From Polaromonas sp. A23 (GTDB lineage: Bacteria > Pseudomonadota > Gammaproteobacteria > Burkholderiales > Burkholderiaceae_C), in assembly GCF_002001015.1 (NCBI RefSeq), contig NZ_MUNO01000033.1:1-34607 (forward strand): a DNA stretch of 34,607 bases, in the 5' to 3' direction. The notes under the pieces are model-generated. The model did no database searches. It was not told the origin of the DNA and saw only the letters and a program-made list of their open reading frames with translations. Every line of letters starts with the position of its first letter. The stretch's first letter is position 1. A program made the position numbers and the translations under genes. Below, piece by piece: positions 22,260-29,771 of the stretch.

Positions 22260-22823
22260 TCAATCGAAGAGGCCGGGCGTTCCGCGCATCGCGCCTTCGA
22301 TGATGAGCAGCCTGAGCTTGGTGCGTATGCCGCCGTTGGCAGAAAATCCGCCCGGCTTGTCGCCCGCAGCCAGCACGCGGTGGCAGGGCACCACGGGCGC
22401 AAACGGGTTGCGCCCCAGCGCCTGCCCCACCGCGCGTGCTGCGCCGGGTTCGTCCAGGCGCGCGGCCATTTCGCCGTAGGTCAGTGTCTGGCCCGGTGCA
22501 ATGCCGAGCGCCAGCGCATACACGCGCTGATGAAAGGCCGGCACGCCGCGCATGTCGAGCACCAGCGCGCTGAAGTCGTGCGGCTGTCCGCGCAGCATCG
22601 CGGCCACGCCTTCGACAGCGGCCAGAGCCTGGCCCGCAGGCGCTGCCTCCTGCGCCTGCGGAAAACGCTGCAGCATACGTTGCCGGGTTTGCTGCGCATC
22701 CGCCTCCGGCAGTTGCACACCAGCAATGCCCGCCTCGCTCCAGGCGATGCCGCAGAGGCCAATGGCTGTGTCAAACAGCGAAAAAAAGGTGTTGCTGGTC
22801 GTGGTGGGCATGGAAGCGGTCAT
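22260..22823 (-). CDS. ogt: Methylated-DNA-[protein]-cysteine S-methyltransferase
   Basis: 187 residues from ATG 22823 (no clear ribosome-binding site; ATG 22811 is also possible). It is a suicide repair protein that moves the methyl group from O6-methylguanine to its own cysteine. The active-site motif NPFAPVVPCHRVLAAGDKPGGF carries Cys147. Upstream are FHQRVYALALGIAPGQTLTYGEMAARL, with the arginine-finger helix RAVGQALGRNP that contacts DNA. The N-terminal FFSLFDTAIGLCGIAWSEAGIAGVQLPE matches the Ogt-type domain. There is no Ada regulatory domain. It is a stand-alone gene. Confidence 0.92.
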   Translation of the reverse strand: MTASMPTTTSNTFFSLFDTAIGLCGIAWSEAGIAGVQLPEADAQQTRQRMLQRFPQAQEAAPAGQALAAVEGVAAMLRGQPHDFSALVLDMRGVPAFHQRVYALALGIAPGQTLTYGEMAARLDEPGAARAVGQALGRNPFAPVVPCHRVLAAGDKPGGFSANGGIRTKLRLLIIEGAMRGTPGLFD

Positions 22824-23057
22824 CGTAATACAGTGCGCTCGCCGCAGGATTCGGCGGATCAGCAAGCACTATCGGATCCATAGCAGACTATTCAATAAGC
22901 ACGTTGGCTGGAGGCAAAAATCGTTGCAAGAATCCTGCGCCCCGGCTGCCGGGACTATCGGCATAGGCTGACAGCGGAGCAGACACATTTCCTAACGGCG
23001 GCACGCAAGGGCCGGCGCAGCATGGCACTCTCATCACCGTTCCTGTGGAGCAATACC

Positions 23058-23213
23058 ATGCGTTTATTTTCACCGAGCAACAATGGCAAGCGGCGCCTTG
23101 AAGAAGCGGAAGAACCCGCTGGACTGGACGACACCGACGAGTTGCCGCTGTCACCCGAGGAAGATACATCGGTCATTCCCGACGATGAGCGGGTTATCGA
23201 CGTGCCGTCCTGA
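23058..23213 (+). CDS. Small acidic hypothetical protein, 51 aa
   Basis: ATG 23058 is preceded by GGAG at 7 nt. After a short basic start (MRLFSPSNNGKRRLEEAEEP) the protein is strongly acidic: DDTDELPLSPEEDTSVIPDDE. It has no membrane segment or cysteine and is probably disordered. I recognise no family. It stands alone, converging on the acetyltransferase gene, with a gap of 27 nt between the stop codons. Coding status is supported by the ribosome-binding site and the non-random acidic composition. Confidence 0.6.
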   Translation: MRLFSPSNNGKRRLEEAEEPAGLDDTDELPLSPEEDTSVIPDDERVIDVPS

Positions 23214-23240
23214 AGAACGGCACGCGGCCCGGCCGATGGT

Positions 23241-23759
23241 TCAACCGACCTCGCGCTTGAGGCGAATTTCCTCAAGCTTGACCGAGCCGACGGCAACGGT
23301 TTTGAGAGAAGTCATTTCGCGCTTGAAGCCTGCCAGCTCATGAAAGCGCAGCGCGCGCTCATTGCGCACCGGAACCCAGACGGTGACCTTGGTACAACCC
23401 TCTTCCTTGAGGCCGTCATTGGCTGCGTCCCAAAGCGCCACGCCGGCACCCTTGTCCCAATGCGCCGGGTCCACGTAAATGGCCCAGATCTCGCCAGTAG
23501 TGGACGGCGTACCCTTGTCGCGTGACCGGTCAAACCCGACAAAACCGACGATCTTGCCGTCCGCCGTGGCCACCTGCACCTGCGGCTCCATGAACTGGAT
23601 GGCGTCGCGCCAGAACTGCTCGCGTTTTTCTGCCGACAGGGCGTTCAGCTGCTCGTCGGGCAGCAATCCTTTGTAGGCAGCACGCGAGGAGGCGATGTGG
23701 ATCTCGGCAATGGTTTTGGCATCGCTCACGGTGGCGGGTCGGACGGAATAACTGGACAT
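23241..23759 (-). CDS. GNAT family N-acetyltransferase
   Basis: A complete 172-residue GNAT domain: N-terminal SSYSVRPATVSDAKTIAEIH, a core strand VATADGKIVGFVGFDRS, then GEIWAIYVDPAHWDKGAGVALWDAA, where WDKGAG is the acetyl-CoA pyrophosphate-binding loop (Q/RxxGxG/A). The C-terminal VTVWVPVRNERALRFHELAGFKRE is the usual substrate-side motif. It transfers acetyl from acetyl-CoA to an unknown amine in the cytoplasm. It lies 77 nt after the SDR gene on the same strand and may be cotranscribed with it. Confidence 0.9.
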   Translation of the reverse strand: MSSYSVRPATVSDAKTIAEIHIASSRAAYKGLLPDEQLNALSAEKREQFWRDAIQFMEPQVQVATADGKIVGFVGFDRSRDKGTPSTTGEIWAIYVDPAHWDKGAGVALWDAANDGLKEEGCTKVTVWVPVRNERALRFHELAGFKREMTSLKTVAVGSVKLEEIRLKREVG

Positions 23760-23836
23760 GAAAGGGGCTCGGGGGAATCGTTGTTTGGAAAGACCCGGAT
23801 TGTCGCAGCAAACCCGCCTGGCCCCTTGCCTGCACC

Positions 23837-24598
23837 CTATACCGCTGTCAAACCACCGTCAACGGTGTGGGCATGGCCGGTTACAAACGAAGCGGCGTCC
23901 GAACACAGCCACAACACCACCGCAGCGACTTCAGCGACCTCGCCCAGGCGCCCGACCGGATGCATCTGGGCGGCCGCAGCGCCTATCTGCGGATCGGCCA
24001 TGACGGCGCGCTCGTACATCGCGGTGCGGATCACGCCGGGGCATACCGCATTCACACGGATGCCCTTGCGGGCGTATTCGATCGCGGCGGACTTGGTCAA
24101 GCCCAGCACGGCATGTTTGCTGGCGCTGTAGGCCGCCATCTTGGGTGCACCCACCAGACCAGCCACCGACGCGGTATTGACGATGGCCCCGCCGCCCTGC
24201 TGAAGCATGTGCGCCAGCTGGTACTTCAGGCACAGCCACACGCCCTTGACGTTGATGCTCATGATGCGGTCGAAGGTGGCCTCGCTGCAATCGGCAAGGC
24301 GCATGTGTTCCTCTTCAATGCCGGCGTTGTTGAAAGCGCAATCAAGCCGACCGTAGGTAGCCACCGCATGGCCGACCATCGCCTGAACCTGCACCGCCTG
24401 GGTGACATCCGTGCGGATGAAGCTGGCCTTGCCACCTGCGGCCCGCACCAGGGCCGCCGTTTCTTCGCCAGCATCCGTCGCAATATCGGCCACCAGCACG
24501 CGGGCACCGGCCCGCGCAAATGCCAGGGCCGCACCGCGCCCGATGCCCCCACCGCCGCCGGTGACCAGCGCGACCTTGCCTTCAAATTGTGTTTGCAC
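23837..24598 (-). CDS. SDR family NAD(P)-dependent oxidoreductase
   Basis: 253 residues from GTG 24598. That start is chosen because AAAGGAT lies 7 nt upstream and the protein then opens with QFEGKVALVTGGGGGIGR, as expected; a TTG 27 nt earlier lacks a site. The nucleotide motif is at ~13-21, with Asp38 after the second strand (VLVADIA) favouring NADH. NNAG is at 90-93, the catalytic Ser144 in NTASVAG and Tyr157/Lys161 in YSASK. The C-terminus FVTGHAHTVDGGLTAV is canonical for FabG-like or sugar/alcohol dehydrogenases. The substrate is unknown. It is the upstream partner of the GNAT gene. Confidence 0.92.
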   Translation of the reverse strand: MQTQFEGKVALVTGGGGGIGRGAALAFARAGARVLVADIATDAGEETAALVRAAGGKASFIRTDVTQAVQVQAMVGHAVATYGRLDCAFNNAGIEEEHMRLADCSEATFDRIMSINVKGVWLCLKYQLAHMLQQGGGAIVNTASVAGLVGAPKMAAYSASKHAVLGLTKSAAIEYARKGIRVNAVCPGVIRTAMYERAVMADPQIGAAAAQMHPVGRLGEVAEVAAVVLWLCSDAASFVTGHAHTVDGGLTAV

Positions 24599-24712
24599 CT
24601 GACGGATCCTTTGTAACGCGAGCAAAAAAGAAAATCATACGGACTGCGCTGCCAAACCATGTCTCGCCTGGGACCGGCGGTCGCCAACGCGGCAGGCCCT
24701 AAACTGCGGCGC

Positions 24713-25009
24713 ATGCCCGCAACGCCGACAGAAACCATTTTTCAGGCCCGCACAACGCCTGACGGCCTGCCCTTTGACGCGCCCGCCTCGCAGCCCTTGC
24801 TGCAGTCGGCACTGAAAGCCGGCATCCCCCTCGTCAGTTCCTGCCGCAACGGCACCTGCCGCACCTGCCTGTGCAGGCTGGCCAGCGGGCGCGTGGTCTA
24901 CCGCATCGAATGGCCGGGTTTGAGCGCCGAAGAAAAAACCGAAGGCTTCATCCTGCCCTGCGTCGCCTACCCGGCAACCGACGTGGTGATCGAGCTGCCA
25001 GAGCAATAG
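24713..25009 (+). CDS. Plant-type [2Fe-2S] ferredoxin
   Basis: 98 residues from ATG 24713; an upstream in-frame ATG at 24659 has no ribosome-binding site. The cluster ligands fit CX4CX2C...C: Cys44, Cys49 and Cys52 in SSCRNGTCRTC and Cys83 in ILPCVAYP. The N-terminal strand pair ETIFQARTTPDGLPFDAP and PLLQSALKAGIPL matches the beta-grasp fold. A fifth cysteine (54) follows the triad directly. It would be a soluble single-electron carrier for an unidentified oxygenase or reductase; no such partner is adjacent. A repeat copy begins one base after the stop. Confidence 0.85.
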   Translation: MPATPTETIFQARTTPDGLPFDAPASQPLLQSALKAGIPLVSSCRNGTCRTCLCRLASGRVVYRIEWPGLSAEEKTEGFILPCVAYPATDVVIELPEQ

Positions 25010-25073
25010 TTTCAAGCAAAATCGGGCAATAGCCCTTTGTTTACGGGCGCAGGTAGCTCCTTTTTTTATAGCG
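25010..25073 (-). repeat. Intergenic two-stem repeat, copy D
   Basis: On the minus strand it reads GCTATaaaaaaagGAGCTacCTGCGCCCGtaaACAAAGGGCTAT, then GCCCGATTTTGCTTG. It starts one base after the ferredoxin stop codon and ends just before the M14 peptidase gene, which makes a transcript-end role attractive. The GCCC/GGGC stem is intact. Confidence 0.75.
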
Positions 25074-25140
25074 AATTCGTTACGTGAGGCGGCCCAACGC
25101 AGCTCATTGCTTTGTCACACAAATCTGCAACGATCGGGAA

Positions 25141-26211
25141 ATGGACTTTTTGCACCCTCCCGCCGATGCCTACCGTTTCGCACACACGCCCGACGCCGGC
25201 GCAACCTTTGCGGAGCATGAGGACTTCAAGACCATCCTGCTGGCCGCGGGCAAACAGCTGGAGGTACAGACCATGGCCGAGGTGCATACCGCCGGCCCTT
25301 CGTTTCCACTGTTTACCGCCAGCATCGGCTCGCGCGACCCACGCGCGCCGGCTGTCGGTTTTTTTGGCGGCATCCACGGACTCGAGCGCATTGGCACGCA
25401 GCTGATCCTGGCTTACATGCGGGCGCTGTTGTTCCGCCTTCAATGGGACGAGTTGCTGCACCAGCAACTCCAGAAAGTCCGGCTGTTGTTCATGCCTATC
25501 GTCAATCCGGGTGGAATGTGGGCACACAAACGCGCCAACCCGCGCGGCGTGGACCTGATGCGCAATGCGCCGCAGCGCGCCGACAGCGGTGTGCCCTTTC
25601 TGGCAGGCGGGCAGACCTTCGGCCCGCTGTTGCCCTGGTACTGCGGCCGGCCTGGCGCCCCCATGGAGACCGAAAGTGCAGCCTTGCTGCAAGTGGTGCA
25701 AGAGCAGCTCGCCAGCCGGCCGTTCAGCCTGGCGCTGGACTGCCACTCGGGTTACGGCTTTACCGACAGCCTGTGGTTTCCCTACGCCAAAACCCGCCGG
25801 CTGATGGCGCACCTGCCGGAGATGTTTGCACTCAAGGCCATGCTCGAGCAATCCTACCCCCACCACGACTACAGCTTTGAGCCGCAAAGCAACCAGTACC
25901 TGCTGCACGGTGACCTCTGGGACCACGCTTACGACAAGGCCCCGGCCAGCCATGTGTTTTTGCCCATGACACTGGAGCTCGGCTCGTGGCTGTGGATCCG
26001 CAAAAATCCACGGCAGCTTTTTTCGAGGCACGGCATCTTCAACCCGATCAAGGCACACCGCATCAAACGCGTGTTGCGCCGCCACGCGGACCTGCTGGAT
26101 TTTCTGACCCGCGCCGCTTTTGCCGCACCGGGCTGGTTGCCGCAAGGCGAGCAGCGCATCCAGCTCACCCAGATGGCCACGGCCCACTGGCGGCCCAGGC
26201 GGCTGCCATGA
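25141..26211 (+). CDS. M14 zinc metallocarboxypeptidase family protein
   Basis: 356 residues from ATG 25141. Zinc-ligand motif HxxE is in FFGGIHGLERIGT (His79, Glu82), and the third ligand is the histidine in ALDCHSGYG. The catalytic glutamate is the one in PMTLELGSWLWIRKNP. Together these give the full M14/succinylglutamate-desuccinylase-like site. The N-terminal ~60 residues are an extra module. M14 enzymes cleave C-terminal amino acids or deacylate amino acids; the substrate here is unknown. There is no signal peptide, so it is cytoplasmic. The stop overlaps the start of the next gene (ATGA at 26208-26211), so the two are translated as a pair. Confidence 0.88.
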   Translation: MDFLHPPADAYRFAHTPDAGATFAEHEDFKTILLAAGKQLEVQTMAEVHTAGPSFPLFTASIGSRDPRAPAVGFFGGIHGLERIGTQLILAYMRALLFRLQWDELLHQQLQKVRLLFMPIVNPGGMWAHKRANPRGVDLMRNAPQRADSGVPFLAGGQTFGPLLPWYCGRPGAPMETESAALLQVVQEQLASRPFSLALDCHSGYGFTDSLWFPYAKTRRLMAHLPEMFALKAMLEQSYPHHDYSFEPQSNQYLLHGDLWDHAYDKAPASHVFLPMTLELGSWLWIRKNPRQLFSRHGIFNPIKAHRIKRVLRRHADLLDFLTRAAFAAPGWLPQGEQRIQLTQMATAHWRPRRLP

Positions 26212-26963
26212 CCTGGGTGCTGCTGCGCGGCCTGACCCGCGAAGCGCGGCATTGGGGCGGCCTGCCTGCGCAGCTGAAACTCCAGTTGACCAACACGCCG
26301 GCCGCAGGAGACGTGCTCACGCCCGATCTGCCGGGCAACGGCGTGTTTCACCAGCAAACCTCCCCGCCATCCGTACCGGCCATGGTCGACTTCGTGCGCA
26401 GTCAATTGCAGGCGCAGGGCAGGCAAGCTCCCTGGAACCTCCTGGCCATGTCGTTGGGCGGCATGGTGGCCACCGACTGGGCGCAACGTTATCCGAAAGA
26501 AGTGGCGCGACTGGTACTCGTCAACACCAGCATGCGCCCCTTCAGCGGCTTCACGCAGCGGCTGCGCCCAGGCAACTGGTTCACCTTGGCGGCGCTGGCC
26601 GCCCGTTGGCAGGATGCCGACCATGCCGAACGCCTCATTCACTACCTGACCTGCAACAACACCGCCGCGCGCGCAGACGACATCGCGGCATGGATTCACA
26701 TCCGGAAAACGGCGCCCGTGAGTGCAGCCAACAGCTGGCATCAGCTGCGGGCTGCCGCACAATTTTCCTGCGCAGCCCAGGCGCCGCAATGTCCCACGCT
26801 GTTGCTGTCGTCACGGTACGACCGGCTGGTCAACGCAAACTGCTCGCAGCATCTGGCCAACGCCTGGAAAACCCCGCACAAGATTCACCCATGGGCTGGC
26901 CACGACTTGCCGCACGACGACCCTGACTGGCTTTGCCAACAGGTCTCCCACTGGCTGACTTGA
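26208..26963 (+). CDS. Alpha/beta-fold hydrolase, coupled to the M14 gene
   Basis: 251 residues; its ATG overlaps the upstream stop (ATGA). N-terminal TWVLLRGLTREARHWGG contains the oxyanion strand. The nucleophile elbow is in NLLAMSLGGMVATDWAQRYP (A-M-S-L-G rather than G-x-S-x-G, yet the serine is there). The acid is in LSSRYDRLVN and the histidine in PWAGHDLPHDDP. The triad is therefore complete, in contrast to the efflux-operon homologue at 14697. Esterase or lactonase-like activity is inferred. Tight coupling suggests it acts on the same compound as the M14 enzyme, for example removing an ester and an amide in sequence. Confidence 0.87.
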   Translation: MTWVLLRGLTREARHWGGLPAQLKLQLTNTPAAGDVLTPDLPGNGVFHQQTSPPSVPAMVDFVRSQLQAQGRQAPWNLLAMSLGGMVATDWAQRYPKEVARLVLVNTSMRPFSGFTQRLRPGNWFTLAALAARWQDADHAERLIHYLTCNNTAARADDIAAWIHIRKTAPVSAANSWHQLRAAAQFSCAAQAPQCPTLLLSSRYDRLVNANCSQHLANAWKTPHKIHPWAGHDLPHDDPDWLCQQVSHWLT

Positions 26964-26968
26964 AGAGA

Positions 26969-27035
26969 ATATGCTCTCTTTTTTATAGCTGCCAGTGCAA
27001 ATAAACAAAGGGCTAGCGGCACTTTTCATTCCTCA
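26969..27035 (+). repeat. Intergenic two-stem repeat, copy E
   Basis: TGCTCTCTTTTTTATAGCTG, then CC and a degenerate middle, and AACAAAGGGCTAG. It begins 6 nt after the hydrolase stop. The T-run at the first stem is longer than in the other copies, and the CGCCCG half is decayed. Confidence 0.65.
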
Positions 27036-27140
27036 TTTTGAAGCGCAGGGGCCATGCAGGGTCTTGCAAAAGCGGTTGGCAGGCCAAAGCCGAGTCAGGA
27101 AGAATTCAGCTTGCTCCGCCAAAGTCGCACCCCGAACCCC

Positions 27141-27527
27141 ATGACAAGTCCACCCTCTCTTAGCGACGCCCAACCCACAGACTCCGGCACTGAACCGGCC
27201 AGAAAGAAACGCGCCTGGGCACTGGCGCTCGGAACCGTAGCCGTGTGGTACCTGGAGCCGACACTGGCCGAAATGGCAGAACTGGTGGGCGGCATCGCTT
27301 GCGCCACCAACAAATCCGAAATCAAGGATGCGATTGCGCAGATGCGCAGCAAGGCCGCGTCACTGCATGGCCAGATTGACCCGCTGCCGGCCAGCGCACT
27401 GGCCAAGGTTGTACGCCGTACCGAGGCAGCCAGCGGTGCGGTACTCGACAAAGGTGCCAGAATTCAGGAAGTCCAGTCCAGCTGGGAGCACTTTCTGAAC
27501 TGCCTTCACTCCAGCCCCAAGCGGTAG
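27141..27527 (+). CDS. Hypothetical protein, ~128 aa
   Basis: I do not recognise this protein. The frame is open from ATG 27054 (157 residues, with AGGGG only 2-3 nt away) and from ATG 27141 (128 residues, no clear site); I report the shorter form with low certainty about the start. After a Ser/Pro/Thr-rich N-terminus, one hydrophobic stretch (AWALALGTVAVWYLEPTLAEMAELVGGIA) is followed by a charged helical region (KSEIKDAIAQMRSKAASLHGQI, then ALAKVVRRTEAASGAVLDKG). One cysteine pair is separated by ~80 residues. It precedes the cytochrome operon by 66 nt, so cotranscription is possible. Confidence 0.6.
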   Translation: MTSPPSLSDAQPTDSGTEPARKKRAWALALGTVAVWYLEPTLAEMAELVGGIACATNKSEIKDAIAQMRSKAASLHGQIDPLPASALAKVVRRTEAASGAVLDKGARIQEVQSSWEHFLNCLHSSPKR

Positions 27528-27593
27528 CCGTGCCTCCACCTTCCGGGCTTCGGATGTAGTCGGTTCCCGCATTCTTCCAAGCATGATTTTCCC

Positions 27594-28349
27594 GTGACAT
27601 CATTTTTTACTTACCTGCACGCGGCATTGCGCCATTGCGGCGCCGGCATGACACTGTTGCTGGCCGCCATCGGAACGGCGGGTGCGGCGCCGGCATTTGA
27701 AGACAGCATCGCCCAGCGCACCATGGCCTGCACAGCCTGCCACGGCGCGCAAGGCCGGGCCGGACCCGACGGTTATTACCCGCGACTGGCCGGCAAACCT
27801 GCTGGCTACCTCTACAACCAGCTGCTCAATTTTCGCGATGGGCGGCGCCACTATGCCTTGATGACGCATCTGGTGGACCCGCTCTCTGACGCCTACCTGA
27901 TGGAAATTGCGCGCTACTTCTCGGCGCTGGAACTGCCCTATGCGGCGCCGGCTGCAGCGGCAGTGCCGCCTGCCGTACTGCAACGCGGCCAGGCACTCGT
28001 CATGCAGGGAGATGCGGCACGCCGTCTGCCTGCCTGCGTTTCCTGCCACGGGCAAGCCATGACCGGCGTGGCGCCGCATGTTCCCGGGCTGCTCGGGCTG
28101 CCGCGCGATTACCTGAATGCGCAACTCGGCGCCTGGCGCACCGGGCAGCGGCGCGCCCACACGCCGGACTGCATGGCGCACATCGTGGCGCAAATGAGCG
28201 ATGAAGACATCAATGCCGCCACACATTGGCTCGCGGTTCAGCCCGTGCCCGCGAACGGCAAACCGGCCGCCGCCCTGCCTCCCCCGCCGGCAGGCCAGAT
28301 CGTTCCGGCCTGCGGCAGTGCTGCAGCCATACCGGGCACCCGGCCATGA
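27594..28349 (+). CDS. Di-haem cytochrome c (c4-like)
   Basis: 251 residues from GTG 27594; an internal ATG at 27648 is possible but shortens the signal peptide. A signal peptide (residues ~1-32, ending AGAAP) exports it. Two CXXCH haem-binding motifs are visible: CTACH (46-50) and CVSCH (148-152). Each sits in a separate cytochrome c domain, as in cytochrome c4; typical companions are YYPRLAGKPAGYL after haem 1 and VPGLLGLPRDYLNAQL after haem 2. The tail is Pro-rich. It would shuttle electrons in the periplasm. Its stop overlaps the next gene's ATG by 4 nt (ATGA), so the pair is cotranslated. Confidence 0.92.
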   Translation: MTSFFTYLHAALRHCGAGMTLLLAAIGTAGAAPAFEDSIAQRTMACTACHGAQGRAGPDGYYPRLAGKPAGYLYNQLLNFRDGRRHYALMTHLVDPLSDAYLMEIARYFSALELPYAAPAAAAVPPAVLQRGQALVMQGDAARRLPACVSCHGQAMTGVAPHVPGLLGLPRDYLNAQLGAWRTGQRRAHTPDCMAHIVAQMSDEDINAATHWLAVQPVPANGKPAAALPPPPAGQIVPACGSAAAIPGTRP

Positions 28350-29638
28350 AGCCGCACACCCGACTCAAGCGCTGGTCCATCGGCGGCCTTGCCGTGGCCA
28401 TGGCGCTGGCAGCGCTTGTGGCGTGGCTCAACTTGCGGGACGAACCCGATCTTTCGAGCCCAGCTGCCGCCGCGGAAACCTCGCCGGCACAAATACAACG
28501 CGGTGCTTACCTGGCACGTGCCGGCAACTGCATGAGCTGCCACACAGCGCGCGGCGGCACGCCCTACGCCGGCGGGCGCGGCATCGACACGCCTTTCGGC
28601 ACCGTGTTTTCGGGCAACCTCACGCCCGATAAAAACACCGGCATTGGCAGCTGGACGGCGAGCGAATTCTGGCGTGCGATGCACAACGGCCGCTCAAGGG
28701 ACGGCCGCTTGCTCTACCCGGCCTTCCCCTACACCAACTACACAGAAGTCACGCGTGAAGACTCGGATGCGCTTTACGCCTACCTGCAGAGCCTGCCACC
28801 CGCTGCGCAAGCGAACACCGCCCACACCCTGCGCTGGCCCTTCAGTACGCAGGCTGCGCTCGCGGTATGGCGCGCGCTTTATTTCAGCCCGGGGCAATTT
28901 ACGCCCGACACCCGGCGGGCCACCGAATGGAACCGCGGCGCCTACCTGGTGCGGGGCCTGGGCCATTGCAGCGCCTGCCACAGTGCGCGCAACGCGCTGG
29001 GGGCCAGCAGCACGCCGCTGGACCTGGCCGGCGGCCTGATCCCGATGCAGAACTGGTACGCGCCTTCGCTGACCTCAGTAGCTGAAGCTGGCGTGGCTGA
29101 CTGGGCACCCGAACACATTGCGGCCCTGCTCAAGACCGGCGTGTCGCCGCGCGGCTCCGTGCTGGGGCCGATGGCGGAAGTGGTGCTGCACAGCACGCAG
29201 CACATGAGCGATGCAGACCTGAGCGCGATGGCGATTTTCCTGAAATCCCTGCCGCCCACCCCCACCGCGCTTGTCAAATCTACAGCCACCGGCAACACAG
29301 CCGTTGCGCAGGCCGGCGGCAAACTTTACGAACAGCATTGCGTCCAATGCCACGGCGATCAAGGGCGTGGCATTCCAGGCGCTTACCCTCCCCTGGCCGG
29401 CAACCGCGCCGTGACCATGGACTCCACCGCCAACCTGGTTCAGGTGGTTCTCAACGGCGGATACGCGCCCGCAACGGCGGGCAATCCGCGGCCTTTCGGC
29501 ATGCCGCCGCTTGTTCTGGTGCTGGATGACACCGAACTGGCCGCGCTGCTGACCTATTTGCGCGGGGCCTGGGGCAACCAGGCCTCTGCGGTGACGGCGG
29601 CCGAGGTCAACCGCATGCGGGCAGCCAACAACCGGTAG
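28346..29638 (+). CDS. Tri-haem membrane-anchored cytochrome c (dehydrogenase subunit type)
   Basis: 430 residues from ATG 28346. Residues ~8-29 form a signal anchor. Three CXXCH motifs follow: CMSCH (62-66), CSACH (208-212) and CVQCH (332-336). The architecture and motifs such as GTPYAGGRGIDTPFG, NLTPDKNTGIG and RDGRLLYPAFPYTNYT identify the cytochrome subunit of membrane alcohol/gluconate/aldehyde dehydrogenases. That subunit passes electrons from a periplasmic dehydrogenase to ubiquinone or an oxidase. No dehydrogenase catalytic subunit is adjacent, so the electron donor is unknown. It is translationally coupled to the di-haem cytochrome. Confidence 0.92.
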   Translation: MKPHTRLKRWSIGGLAVAMALAALVAWLNLRDEPDLSSPAAAAETSPAQIQRGAYLARAGNCMSCHTARGGTPYAGGRGIDTPFGTVFSGNLTPDKNTGIGSWTASEFWRAMHNGRSRDGRLLYPAFPYTNYTEVTREDSDALYAYLQSLPPAAQANTAHTLRWPFSTQAALAVWRALYFSPGQFTPDTRRATEWNRGAYLVRGLGHCSACHSARNALGASSTPLDLAGGLIPMQNWYAPSLTSVAEAGVADWAPEHIAALLKTGVSPRGSVLGPMAEVVLHSTQHMSDADLSAMAIFLKSLPPTPTALVKSTATGNTAVAQAGGKLYEQHCVQCHGDQGRGIPGAYPPLAGNRAVTMDSTANLVQVVLNGGYAPATAGNPRPFGMPPLVLVLDDTELAALLTYLRGAWGNQASAVTAAEVNRMRAANNR

Positions 29639-29771
29639 ACCGCAGGCGGGTGGAAGTGTTCATGCGACGCCCTCCTGCTGGCCTGTAGTTTGCATGCATA
29701 CCGAAAGCGCAGCAGTTACCATGTCGGCACAACAAACACAGTCGGCAGCCTGATGCCGAGGAGGAAAATTC

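Noticed and set aside
25066..26187. 373-codon minus-strand frame opposite the M14 gene
   Set aside because: No ribosome-binding site and no motifs; the plus strand has complete zinc-site motifs.
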